Shown: positions 7,377 to 15,249 of the stretch, one piece after another
Position numbering within the stretch: the stretch's first letter is position 1
Layout of the letters: each line of letters starts with the position of its first letter
Origin: Planctomycetia bacterium
GTDB lineage: Bacteria; Planctomycetota; Phycisphaerae; Phycisphaerales; SM1A02
Direction of reading: 5' to 3'
Assembly (NCBI GenBank): GCA_005790565.1
Contig: SXUJ01000117.1
Span: 1 to 33,199 of the forward strand
Length of the DNA: 33,199 nucleotides
The notes under the pieces: model-generated
What the model was told of the DNA's origin: nothing
Database searches by the model: none
Seen by the model: the letters and a program-made list of their open reading frames with translations, nothing else
Translations under genes and position numbers: made by a program

Positions 7377-8531
7377 GTGTCTACTTACTACCTCCGACGC
7401 AATGGAACCGACATCAGCGGCCCGTACTCCTCAGCGCAGTTACGAAACCTCGCGATGAACGATGGAATGACGCGGTGGGACTCGATTTCGGAAGATGCGG
7501 GATCAAAGTGGGTTCCGGTGATGAAGGTGCGCGGCCTACGTGAGATCTTCACTGCGTCGGCTCGCCCAATCCCGCCGAACGCACCCACGGAAACGACCGG
7601 GCTCACACAAGTCACCGTTGACCTCCCGCCCGACGAAGCGCACTCCGTCTTCGCACCGCTGCCATTCTCCTCGACACCACCACCGCCGCCGCTCGAAGAT
7701 GCGCCGCGGTCGCGCTCGCCATCACCACCGGTTGGATTGGTTGATCGAGTTCTTCGCACGGCGTTTCGATTCGCTCGTTCCATCTCCGTCCTCGTCATCC
7801 TCGTCTGCGGCCTTGTGCTCGTCGGAAGTGGCATCGGTGCGCTCTACGCCATCGCCCCGTACCAAGATCCCGATCAGACATTTCCAGTGCCGACTCCGGA
7901 GGCAGAGATTGCGCCTGCCGATCCATACGATGTGAAGTTGCCCTCCGCCGACGCATTCATCGCGCTCTGCTCGGCGCCGAAGCGACCGACGCCGGCGCCA
8001 AGCCGCTCCCCCTCCAAACCTCAACTCGGCGAGAACGAGGACGAGCCGGATCTCTGCGCCCAGTATTGGGACTCGATCAGCATTGTGATGCGGGAACTCC
8101 AACTCTCTGAGGAGTCACGACAACCCCTCTGCAATACAACACTCAAGTTCGCGCCGAGATTCCGTGAACCGTTCACTCGTGCATTCGCCGACTTCGCACA
8201 AGAGTTTGTGCGCAACCGCCCAACTGAAGTTGAATGCAATCCCGTCGACGCCGCGAATTACTTCATTCAAGAATTCAAGTTGAAGGTCGACGGCCTCGAG
8301 AGGGAACAGGCGGAGCAGGAACGAGATCGGCTTGCCCGAATGGAAGCGGCGATAGAAGAACGCAACGCACGCATCGCGGCCGCGCAACTCGACCTCGCGA
8401 AACGACAGGGGTTGCTCTTCCCATCGATCCTCGCGGCGGGCGCTTCGATCGCCGCGCTCTTGATCTTCCTTGTCCTTCCGCTCCTCATTCAGATCGAACG
8501 GAATACAAGAGATCAGCCGGACGCGGTCTGA
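7377..8531 (+). CDS. GYF_2 (DUF4339)-domain membrane protein
   Basis: A 384-residue protein starting at GTG 7377, with a strong GAGGAGAA Shine-Dalgarno at 7363-7370. Residues 3-55 (YYLRRNGTDISGPYSSAQL...WVPV) match the GYF_2 domain, a probable protein-interaction module that often sits on bacterial membrane proteins. A Pro-rich linker follows. There is one hydrophobic helix at about 136-160 and a second at about 350-371, close to the C-terminus. Between them lie a Cys-containing segment and a charged, coiled-coil-like stretch (about 300-345). It is probably an inner-membrane protein with the GYF domain in the cytoplasm and the middle segment outside. Its 3' end overlaps the oppositely oriented DUF1501 gene by 19 bases. 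No specific function can be assigned. Confidence 0.85.
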   Translation: MSTYYLRRNGTDISGPYSSAQLRNLAMNDGMTRWDSISEDAGSKWVPVMKVRGLREIFTASARPIPPNAPTETTGLTQVTVDLPPDEAHSVFAPLPFSSTPPPPPLEDAPRSRSPSPPVGLVDRVLRTAFRFARSISVLVILVCGLVLVGSGIGALYAIAPYQDPDQTFPVPTPEAEIAPADPYDVKLPSADAFIALCSAPKRPTPAPSRSPSKPQLGENEDEPDLCAQYWDSISIVMRELQLSEESRQPLCNTTLKFAPRFREPFTRAFADFAQEFVRNRPTEVECNPVDAANYFIQEFKLKVDGLEREQAEQERDRLARMEAAIEERNARIAAAQLDLAKRQGLLFPSILAAGASIAALLIFLVLPLLIQIERNTRDQPDAV

Positions 8532-9961
8532 TCAAGGATGCCCTGCACGACATGGCCGTGCACATCCGTGAGTCGCATATCCCGTCCGCCGAAGCGCCAA
8601 GTGAGCCGTCGATGATCGACGCCAAGAAGGTGCAAGATTGTCGCGTGGAGGTCATGCATGGACACGGGGTTTTCCACGGCCTTGTAGCCATACTCATCCG
8701 TCTCGCCATAGACGAACCCGCGCTTCACGCCTCCGCCGGCGAGCCAGATGGAGTACCCAAACGGATTGTGATCTCGCCCATTACTTCCCTGTGCAAAGGG
8801 CGTGCGCCCAAACTCCCCTGCCCACACGACCAGCGTTGACTCAAGCAAGCCGAGTCGCTTGAGGTCGTAGAGAAGCGCTGCGGTTGGCTGGTCGACTGCG
8901 CGCGCATTGTCCTCGTGTCCCTTGCGAAGATCAGAGTGTTGATCCCAGCGATCGTTCGCGGTGCGGGGAATGGTGAGCTCCACGAATCGCACGCCACGCT
9001 CGACGAGTCGCCTCGCGAGCAGGCATTCGTGCGCATAAATGCGCGTCGCTTCATCCTTCGCCTCAAACCCATACATGCGGCGGACCGCCTCGCTCTCGCC
9101 ATCGACATTCGCAAGTGCCGGCACACTCGCCTGCATGCGAAACGCGAGTTCTTGATTCGCAATCGCGCTCTCGACTGCATCACTCGACCCGCGCGATTGA
9201 AACCGTTCATCCAATCGTTCGAGCAGCGTTCGCTTGCACAGCGCCTCGCTCGCATCCTGATCACGCGATACGAGGTTCGCGATCGGCTGCGCGCGTGGCT
9301 TCATCCGCGACGCCTGATGGGTCGCAGGCAGGAACCCGTTCGAAAAGCAATCGAGGCCGCCAGGCGGCGTGAGCCCCCCGTCGAGAACCACGAATCCTGG
9401 CAGATTCGAACTCTCGCAGCCAAGTCCGTAGGAACACCACGCACCCATCGAGGGACGACCCGCGAGTCCCGCACCCGTATGCAAGAAGTAGTTCGCGTTC
9501 GTGTGCTCACTGAACTCGCTCGTCATGGAGCGAATGACGCAGAGTTCGTCGACCATCGTCGCGAGGTGCGGAAAGAGCTCTGATACCTCGATGCCGCTCT
9601 GCCCATGTCGGGCGAACTTCCATGGCGACGCGAGCAGATTCCCGTCATCGTTGAATTGTGTCTGGGCTTTCGAGAACGGCACCGGTTGGCCGTTCTCTCG
9701 TGTCAGCCTTGGCTTCGGATCGAACGAATCCACCTGCGATGGCCCGCCATCCTGGTAGAGGAAAATGACACTCCGCACACTTGCCCCAAGGTGCACCGCC
9801 GGCAGACTTCCGCCGGTTGCGATCCGCGTGAGCATCTCCGCGTTCGCTCGCGATGCATAGAGGCCGCCGAGCGCGAGGGCGCCAAATCCGCACGACAGTT
9901 GCGACAGCATCGCTCGACGAGAGACAGGCGGCGGCTGAAAATTTCCGCAATGGCTACTCAT
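8513..9961 (-). CDS. DUF1501 protein with a Tat-like signal
   Basis: A 482-residue member of the DUF1501 family, which is abundant in planctomycetes and distantly related to the alkaline phosphatase/sulfatase fold. The N-terminus has a twin-Arg motif (SRRAML, R15/R16) followed by a hydrophobic stretch, so export by Tat is likely. Family features include FLYQDGGPSQVDSFDPKP near the N-terminus, VWAGEFGRTPFAQGSNGRDH and HDLHATILHLLGVDH. The start at 9961 is fixed by an ATGA overlap with the stop of the upstream DUF1549/DUF1553 gene; a longer form starting at 10015 would overlap that gene further. The pair is a recurrent planctomycete gene couple whose biochemical role is not established; a role in handling complex polysaccharides or in the envelope is often proposed. 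Confidence 0.92.
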   Translation of the reverse strand: MSSHCGNFQPPPVSRRAMLSQLSCGFGALALGGLYASRANAEMLTRIATGGSLPAVHLGASVRSVIFLYQDGGPSQVDSFDPKPRLTRENGQPVPFSKAQTQFNDDGNLLASPWKFARHGQSGIEVSELFPHLATMVDELCVIRSMTSEFSEHTNANYFLHTGAGLAGRPSMGAWCSYGLGCESSNLPGFVVLDGGLTPPGGLDCFSNGFLPATHQASRMKPRAQPIANLVSRDQDASEALCKRTLLERLDERFQSRGSSDAVESAIANQELAFRMQASVPALANVDGESEAVRRMYGFEAKDEATRIYAHECLLARRLVERGVRFVELTIPRTANDRWDQHSDLRKGHEDNARAVDQPTAALLYDLKRLGLLESTLVVWAGEFGRTPFAQGSNGRDHNPFGYSIWLAGGGVKRGFVYGETDEYGYKAVENPVSMHDLHATILHLLGVDHRRLTWRFGGRDMRLTDVHGHVVQGILDQTASG

Positions 9962-12717
9962 CGCAGATGCGTGAACTCCTTCGCATTGAACAGCACGTGG
10001 CACAGCGCGACCCAAGCACCCGCGCGGGATCGACCGGCTCGCGTCTCCTCAGCGAGGAAATCGGATATGTCCGCGCGATCGGCCTCCGTGGCCGCACGCC
10101 CGTACGCCGCGAGAAAAGCCGCGTCGACGGCGGCTGCATCGGAGTCTTTCGATTCGAGCAGCACTCGATCCGCGAAGCGCTTCGCGAGTTCGTGCACGAG
10201 GGGATCGTTGAGCATCGCAAGCGATTGCGCGGGCACATTCGATCGATTTCGACAACCGACAGTGGTCGATGGCACAGGAGCGTCGAAGACTTGCATGAAC
10301 GGGTCGAGAAAGTTCCTGCGCACTTCGAGGTAGATACTCCGACGATTCGCGCCGTCGAGCGGACCACTCGTACTCGGTCGACCGCGGCCCGTCATGAATT
10401 CATCGAGGTAGACGGGCACACTCGGTCCCCCCATGTGCGCATCGAGAGACCCCGCAGCAACCAGCATCGAATCGCGAATCGCCTCCCCGTCGAGGCGGCG
10501 CACCATCGCACGGGAAAAGAACTCATTGTCGGAGTCCTTGTCGAGTGCATCCACGGATGGGTCACTTGACTGCCGATAGGTTCGACTCAGGACGACTTCG
10601 CGAATGAGTGCCTTGAGCGACTGATGGTCGCGCAGCCGCAATGCAAGTGCATCGAGCAATTCCGGATGCGTCGGCGGGCGACCAAGCTGACCGAAATCAT
10701 CCGGTGTGCGAACGATTCCACGCCCGAGCAAGTGGTGAACGACGCGATTGGCGAGCGTTCGCCAGACGAAGGGCGAGGACGGCGCCAACATCGCCGTTGC
10801 GAGCTCGCGACGGCCAGAACCGCTCGCGACCTGCGCGCCTCGCGACGGGGCAAGAAAGGAGAGCGCGGCTCGCGGTGTGCCCTCACCGTACTGGGCAGCT
10901 TTCCCTCGCACATGCACAGGCTCATCGAATCCAACCACCGCATCACGAGCTTCAAGCGTCCGACCGATGCTTGCCGCGGAATCAATCGTCGCAGCGAGCG
11001 CTGCTGCGGCCTCTCGGACACTCGACACTGCCGAGGACGAAAGCGGCGCGTCGCAGGTCGGTGCGTCGTCATCGAGCGGAGCCTCTCCATTTCCGCACGC
11101 AATCCAATCCACCTCGATCGCGCCATCGCCATCGTCGAGAATCTCGATGTAGGCGCGTTCACCAAGAAACCGCCCGAGGTCAATCTTGGCCGTGCGCCAT
11201 TCCGCCGACGGATGCTGACTACAAGACTCAAACAGCAGCGCGTTGGCTTCGTTCAGCCAATAGTTGTCGACGATCACGCGCAGCGAGCCGACATTGCCAC
11301 GCATTCGCGCGTAGGCGAATCGATTGGTGATCGTGAAGGGATTTGAAAGGAGACTCCCCTGCAACTTCGGGTGCATTCGTCCACTGTCGAGCGTGTCCGC
11401 ATCAAGCGATCCATCCGTCCGGCTGACCGGCTGCGGAAGCGAAAACGCCCAGCCGATGGAATGCCAGCGATCCGAAAACCCCGGCGAAAAGTCCTCGAGG
11501 AACGCACTCGCCTCTGCTGACGATTCCGGAATCACGCTGTGCACGCCACTGGTCAAAGCAAGGATTGCGCGATGCGCCGCCTCAACCGCAGTGGTGATGG
11601 TCGCGTCAGCCTCGGAAAAGCCAACGACTCGCTGCGTCGAACGGAGGACACCCAAGAGCGAGTAAAAGTCAGTGGTTGGAATCGGATCAAACTTGTGGTC
11701 ATGACAACGCGCGCAACTGACAGTCAGGCCAAGGAACGCTTTCCCAAAGACTTCAATCGAGTTCGCATGGCGGTCCGCTTCATCCTGCCGCACATCGGTG
11801 GGGGCATGCGTTGCTTGGCCCATCCACCAGAAGCTCGTCGCGATGGGCGCGACATTGTTGGCCACCCCCGCAACCGCTCGCGGCGTCGCCGAGTCACCCG
11901 CAACCTGTTCGGTCACAAACTGCGAGACGGGCAAATCGCGATTGAACGCATCGATGACCCAATCGCGATAACGCCACGCATGCGGAATCGCATAGTCAAA
12001 CTCATGCCCAAGCGTCTCGGAATAGCGGACACAATCGAGCCAATGACGCGCCCACCGTTCGCCAAATGCGCGACTCGCGAGCAATTCGTCGACGATCTCC
12101 CCCAGCATCGCCTCGCTCCCATCATGCAGATACTTCTCTCGCAGCGCTGCACTCGGGGGAAGCCCGGTCAAATCAAAGGCGATGCGCCGTAAGAGGACTT
12201 CTGCTTGTGCGTCCAGCGCCGGCGCGATCGCATGCGCTTCGAGCTTTGCGAGCACGAACCGATCAAGTTCGCCAAGCGGCCACGACTCATTCCGCACGCT
12301 CGGCACGGTTGCCCGAACAAGAGGCGTGAACGCCCACGGCGGCGTGTAGTGCGCACCTTCCGAGACCCACCTTTCAAGCGTCTCCATCTCACTCGCGGTG
12401 AGTGCGTCGTGACCCTCCGGAGGCATTCGCTCATCGAGGTCCGAGTGATGAATGCGCCACAAGAGGGCGCTCGCTTGCGGATCCGATGGCACAATCGCTC
12501 GCGCGCCACTGGCGAGTTGGGTCGTTGCGAACTCCGCGAGATCAAGTCGGAGTCCCGCCCGTCTGCTCGATGGATCAGGACCATGGCAGCGGTAGCACCG
12601 CGCGGCAAGCACCGGCCGCACTTCGCGATCAAAGTCCACTGCTTGAGGCAACGCCGCCTGCGCAACCGCACACAGCGCAATCGACAGCGGAAGCAATGAC
12701 ACCGCGAGAGGAGACAT
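9958..12717 (-). CDS. PSCyt1/DUF1549/DUF1553 secreted cytochrome-like protein
   Basis: A 919-residue protein with a signal peptide (MSPLAVSLLPLSIALCAVAQA). It is followed by a planctomycete cytochrome-like domain with CYRCH (C41, C44, H45) and the typical ERMPPEGH, whose Met could be a heme ligand. DUF1549 follows (LLRRIAFDLTGLPPS) and contains a second CxxCH, CARCHDHKFDPIP (C335, C338, H339). An inserted beta-rich segment lies in the middle. DUF1553 forms the C-terminal third (LANRVVHHLLGRGIVRTPDDFG...). Covalent heme at both sites is expected from the motifs but unproven. The start at 12717 gives a clean signal peptide and has a CATACT box 7 bases upstream; an ATG 99 bases further upstream would bury the signal. 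It is coupled by ATGA to the DUF1501 gene. Confidence 0.93.
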   Translation of the reverse strand: MSPLAVSLLPLSIALCAVAQAALPQAVDFDREVRPVLAARCYRCHGPDPSSRRAGLRLDLAEFATTQLASGARAIVPSDPQASALLWRIHHSDLDERMPPEGHDALTASEMETLERWVSEGAHYTPPWAFTPLVRATVPSVRNESWPLGELDRFVLAKLEAHAIAPALDAQAEVLLRRIAFDLTGLPPSAALREKYLHDGSEAMLGEIVDELLASRAFGERWARHWLDCVRYSETLGHEFDYAIPHAWRYRDWVIDAFNRDLPVSQFVTEQVAGDSATPRAVAGVANNVAPIATSFWWMGQATHAPTDVRQDEADRHANSIEVFGKAFLGLTVSCARCHDHKFDPIPTTDFYSLLGVLRSTQRVVGFSEADATITTAVEAAHRAILALTSGVHSVIPESSAEASAFLEDFSPGFSDRWHSIGWAFSLPQPVSRTDGSLDADTLDSGRMHPKLQGSLLSNPFTITNRFAYARMRGNVGSLRVIVDNYWLNEANALLFESCSQHPSAEWRTAKIDLGRFLGERAYIEILDDGDGAIEVDWIACGNGEAPLDDDAPTCDAPLSSSAVSSVREAAAALAATIDSAASIGRTLEARDAVVGFDEPVHVRGKAAQYGEGTPRAALSFLAPSRGAQVASGSGRRELATAMLAPSSPFVWRTLANRVVHHLLGRGIVRTPDDFGQLGRPPTHPELLDALALRLRDHQSLKALIREVVLSRTYRQSSDPSVDALDKDSDNEFFSRAMVRRLDGEAIRDSMLVAAGSLDAHMGGPSVPVYLDEFMTGRGRPSTSGPLDGANRRSIYLEVRRNFLDPFMQVFDAPVPSTTVGCRNRSNVPAQSLAMLNDPLVHELAKRFADRVLLESKDSDAAAVDAAFLAAYGRAATEADRADISDFLAEETRAGRSRAGAWVALCHVLFNAKEFTHLR

Positions 12718-12724
12718 CGATGGA

Positions 12725-12730
12725 AGTATG
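12725..12730 (-). promoter_or_regulatory. -10-like box CATACT close to the DUF1549/DUF1553 start
   Basis: On the minus strand CATACT ends 7 bases before the ATG at 12717, with no Shine-Dalgarno between. The first base departs from TAnnnT, so this is one of the weaker members of the set. Confidence 0.35.
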
Positions 12731-12916
12731 ACGCAAGAGACGGGCGTGGGAAATCCGGCGCTGGCAGTTTGCGCGCAGAGTTTGCAATCTCCGAGAAGTT
12801 CTCGCCGCAAGTGCAAGATTCAGCCCGCGCGTGCGGATGGCCTGTGTAGGAACTGAAAGGGCATCGTCCGCCAATTCAGGAAGACCAGAAAAAATCAATC
12901 TACAGAGGAACGAACC

Positions 12917-13549
12917 ATGAAGTTCAGCCGTACCACCCAATTGACTCTCAACGCCGCTGCTGCCGCAAGCGCAAGTTTGCTCATCGTCACCACCACACTT
13001 GCCGCTGGACTCGGCGCGATCGCAGCAATCCCCGGTACTCCGTTCGGCGTGACCGGAACCGCTCAAGCAACTGCGGTCGCGCAAGTTGTCGGCAGTCGAG
13101 TCGAAGTGATTTACTCCGCCGCGCCCGCGTTCATCGGATACTTCCCAGCTGCCGCGGGAACGATGACCACGCTCAACGGTCCTGGATTCCGGCTTTCCTG
13201 TGACCACGCTGGCGCGCGACCCATCTTCACGCTCGCACACACAGGCGCCGTTGGATTCGACATTGTCGAGATCCGACTGATCGGCAGGAACAATCTTGGC
13301 GGAAAGAAGTACTGTTTCGATCGCACCCTTCCCAACCCTGGAACCGCAGGCGGATTGGCGGGCGCCGACATCGCGTACCTAGGCGGTGCGGGCGGGTGGC
13401 TCGCGGGACCGGAGTACAGCGATCGCGTGAATGTCGTGGGGACCCTGGCGCAGAATGACACCTACATGAGACTCCGCGTGAAGTTCTCGACGCCGTTCGT
13501 CTCCAACAACTACCTCAGCTTCGGCCTTGACATTGACCGAATCTTCTAA
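12917..13549 (+). CDS. Small secreted protein of unknown function
   Basis: A 210-residue protein that I do not recognise. It begins with a basic MKFSRTTQ, then a long Ala/Leu/Thr-rich hydrophobic segment to about residue 35, consistent with a signal peptide or N-terminal anchor. The remainder has alternating hydrophobic residues, many Gly, Val, Thr and Asn, and only two Cys (in RLSCDHAG and KKYCFDR), which could form a disulfide. This suggests a compact beta-sandwich. GAGGA at 12905-12909 is a good Shine-Dalgarno for the ATG. It is monocistronic: the gene upstream is divergent, the one downstream is convergent, and two hairpins follow. Confidence 0.8.
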   Translation: MKFSRTTQLTLNAAAAASASLLIVTTTLAAGLGAIAAIPGTPFGVTGTAQATAVAQVVGSRVEVIYSAAPAFIGYFPAAAGTMTTLNGPGFRLSCDHAGARPIFTLAHTGAVGFDIVEIRLIGRNNLGGKKYCFDRTLPNPGTAGGLAGADIAYLGGAGGWLAGPEYSDRVNVVGTLAQNDTYMRLRVKFSTPFVSNNYLSFGLDIDRIF

Positions 13550-13570
13550 GGGCAAGAATGAAAGAACTTG

Positions 13571-13614
13571 GCACTTCAGACGAACCTCGACTCCGTCAGG
13601 TTCGTCTGAAGTGC
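13571..13614 (+). terminator. Perfect 17-bp hairpin after the secreted-protein gene
   Basis: GCACTTCAGACGAACCT at 13571-13587 is exactly complementary to 13598-13614 with a 10-base loop. It starts 21 bases after the stop codon. No T-run follows, so it may protect the 3' end or act with the second hairpin downstream rather than terminate alone. Confidence 0.6.
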
Positions 13615-13654
13615 AGGCGTTCCTATCCAACGCCAAGAGCACGCTCCTCACCTG

Positions 13655-13692
13655 CAGCCCATTCGTCTCTGTTCGCGAATGGGCTGTTTTTT
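13655..13692 (+). terminator. Rho-independent terminator
   Basis: An 11-bp stem, CAGCCCATTCG at 13655-13665 pairing with 13676-13686, has a 10-base loop and is followed by six T (13687-13692) and CTT. The T-run lies on the plus-strand side only, so it serves the 12917-13549 gene, not the protease gene that ends at 13711 on the other strand. Confidence 0.9.
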
Positions 13693-13710
13693 CTTCGACA
13701 AGAGATAGAG

Positions 13711-15249
13711 TTAGCACGGTCCCCACGCGCTCAGGACGATCGCGAGATCCGACGCGCCCACAATTCCATCCCCATCAAGATCGGCAATACTCGACGCGCT
13801 TCCCCAATAGGCAAGGATGAGCGAAATGTCTTGCGCGCTCACCACGCCATCCTGGTTGACGTCCGCTTCGCACGCGGACTCGGCAATGCCGAGGTAGAGG
13901 ATTTCCGTGTCGCTCCCTGCCGCATTCGTTGCGCGAACAAAGAGCATGTACTGGAATTGGCTCGGGATCGGATTCGGCCAAGAAATGACACCGGTCTGTG
14001 GATGAATTGAAACACCCGCCGGCGGAGACGCGACCAGCGACCAAGTCGTGGGGCTCATGTTGATCGGCCGAGTCAAGTGGGGAACTGGACTCGACCACGC
14101 GGCCCCCGCCGTTCCGAAGAACTGGCCAAGCGGCGAAACAATCTCTGGCGCAAACTGCAGAACATGCGCGGGCACACAGTACGCAGCGTCGTTGTTGTCT
14201 TCGAATTGCTCTGGGAAAATGTGCTGCGGGTCAACCACCGAAAGGACATGCCAGTCGCGTGACGCGATGTCGTTCGGAAGATCTGTGACAAGGTCAAAGT
14301 CGATCAACTCACCCCCTGGGAGATCCCACACGAGATCCGCGAGGAGCAAGTCTGAGGGATCAATCACTTCATCCGCAGAGAACCAAATGCGCTGCGTCAC
14401 GCCGAGCGCGTCCATCGAGCCGCGATTCTCAATCGCGCTTCGCACGGTAAGTTCCGCTCCCGGCAGCAGTGCACTTGGCGACGAGTGCACGGTGAATGCG
14501 CTCCCCACATGTTCGCCACTCCATGAAAAGTTAAGCGTCGCAAGGTCAATGACAGCGGGTGAGGTTCCGGGGTAAAGCAGCCGCGCACCAACGCGGTCGT
14601 CTGCATGGGTCTCGAAAACTCGCTCGACACCATTGGAACCACCATGCGCGTAGCCAGGATTCATCGAGCAGACGATCCATGGCGCGCCGGGAGTCTCCGA
14701 GCCCGTCGGTTCATGCGCGAGACCAATCGAGTGACCACACTCATGCATTGCCACAAGCTTGAAGCAGAACCCCTCAAGCCCGGGCACTGCCTCCTCAATA
14801 CAAGTTGGCTGCGCGACAAAGTTCCAACCAACTACGAGTGGTTCGTTGTTGAACTCCATGTCCATGTCGTACCACTCCGCGCCATCATTGACCGCGTATG
14901 TCACCGCGAGAACACCCGGATCAAGAACATCCGAGCCCACGGCGGTCGTGTCGCTATACCCATCAAAGTGATCGGTCGGAAAATCCTGCGGAAGGACCGC
15001 GTACAAGAAGCGAAACGCGCATCCGTCAATAGACGACCAATCTCCCATGGCACCGACAAGTTGTTGGGTCTGCACCGCGCCTGTGGGAAATGAACTCGGC
15101 ATGAGGTACCGAACGCATTGCTTCTGCGGCCACACGACGACTTGTCCGGCGTAGGTCCACGCGTTCCAACCTCCGGCAACCGCGAACAGGACGATCAAGA
15201 CGAAAAACGCAAGCACACGAATTCGGATCGAGGATGGGCTTGCAGTCAT
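13711..15249 (-). CDS. Secreted metzincin metalloprotease with a dockerin-like C-terminus
   Basis: A 512-residue protein. A hydrophobic signal or anchor lies at about residues 10-27. The catalytic domain carries HECGHSIGLAH, an exact HExxHxxGxxH zinc motif (H169, E170, H173, H179), and a Met-turn in CSMNPG (M196), as in matrixin-type (M10-like) metzincins. Residues of about 240-360 resemble a CARDB-like beta domain, and 365-456 an Ig-like domain (PQTGVISWPNP). The end (460-512) has two calcium-loop-like repeats, DVNQDGVVSAQD and DLDGDGIVGASD, i.e. a dockerin-like module bracketed by Cys460 and a final Cys512 (AWGPC). The start at 15249 is set by an ATGA overlap with the upstream gene and has GGGAG about 8 bases before it. 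The substrate is unknown. Confidence 0.9.
   Translation of the reverse strand: MTASPSSIRIRVLAFFVLIVLFAVAGGWNAWTYAGQVVVWPQKQCVRYLMPSSFPTGAVQTQQLVGAMGDWSSIDGCAFRFLYAVLPQDFPTDHFDGYSDTTAVGSDVLDPGVLAVTYAVNDGAEWYDMDMEFNNEPLVVGWNFVAQPTCIEEAVPGLEGFCFKLVAMHECGHSIGLAHEPTGSETPGAPWIVCSMNPGYAHGGSNGVERVFETHADDRVGARLLYPGTSPAVIDLATLNFSWSGEHVGSAFTVHSSPSALLPGAELTVRSAIENRGSMDALGVTQRIWFSADEVIDPSDLLLADLVWDLPGGELIDFDLVTDLPNDIASRDWHVLSVVDPQHIFPEQFEDNNDAAYCVPAHVLQFAPEIVSPLGQFFGTAGAAWSSPVPHLTRPINMSPTTWSLVASPPAGVSIHPQTGVISWPNPIPSQFQYMLFVRATNAAGSDTEILYLGIAESACEADVNQDGVVSAQDISLILAYWGSASSIADLDGDGIVGASDLAIVLSAWGPC

Noticed and set aside
9605-12699. Several long plus-strand open frames across the DUF1549/DUF1553 gene
   Set aside because: They are Arg/Ser-rich, have no start signals and lie opposite a gene with strong family motifs; they follow from codon bias.
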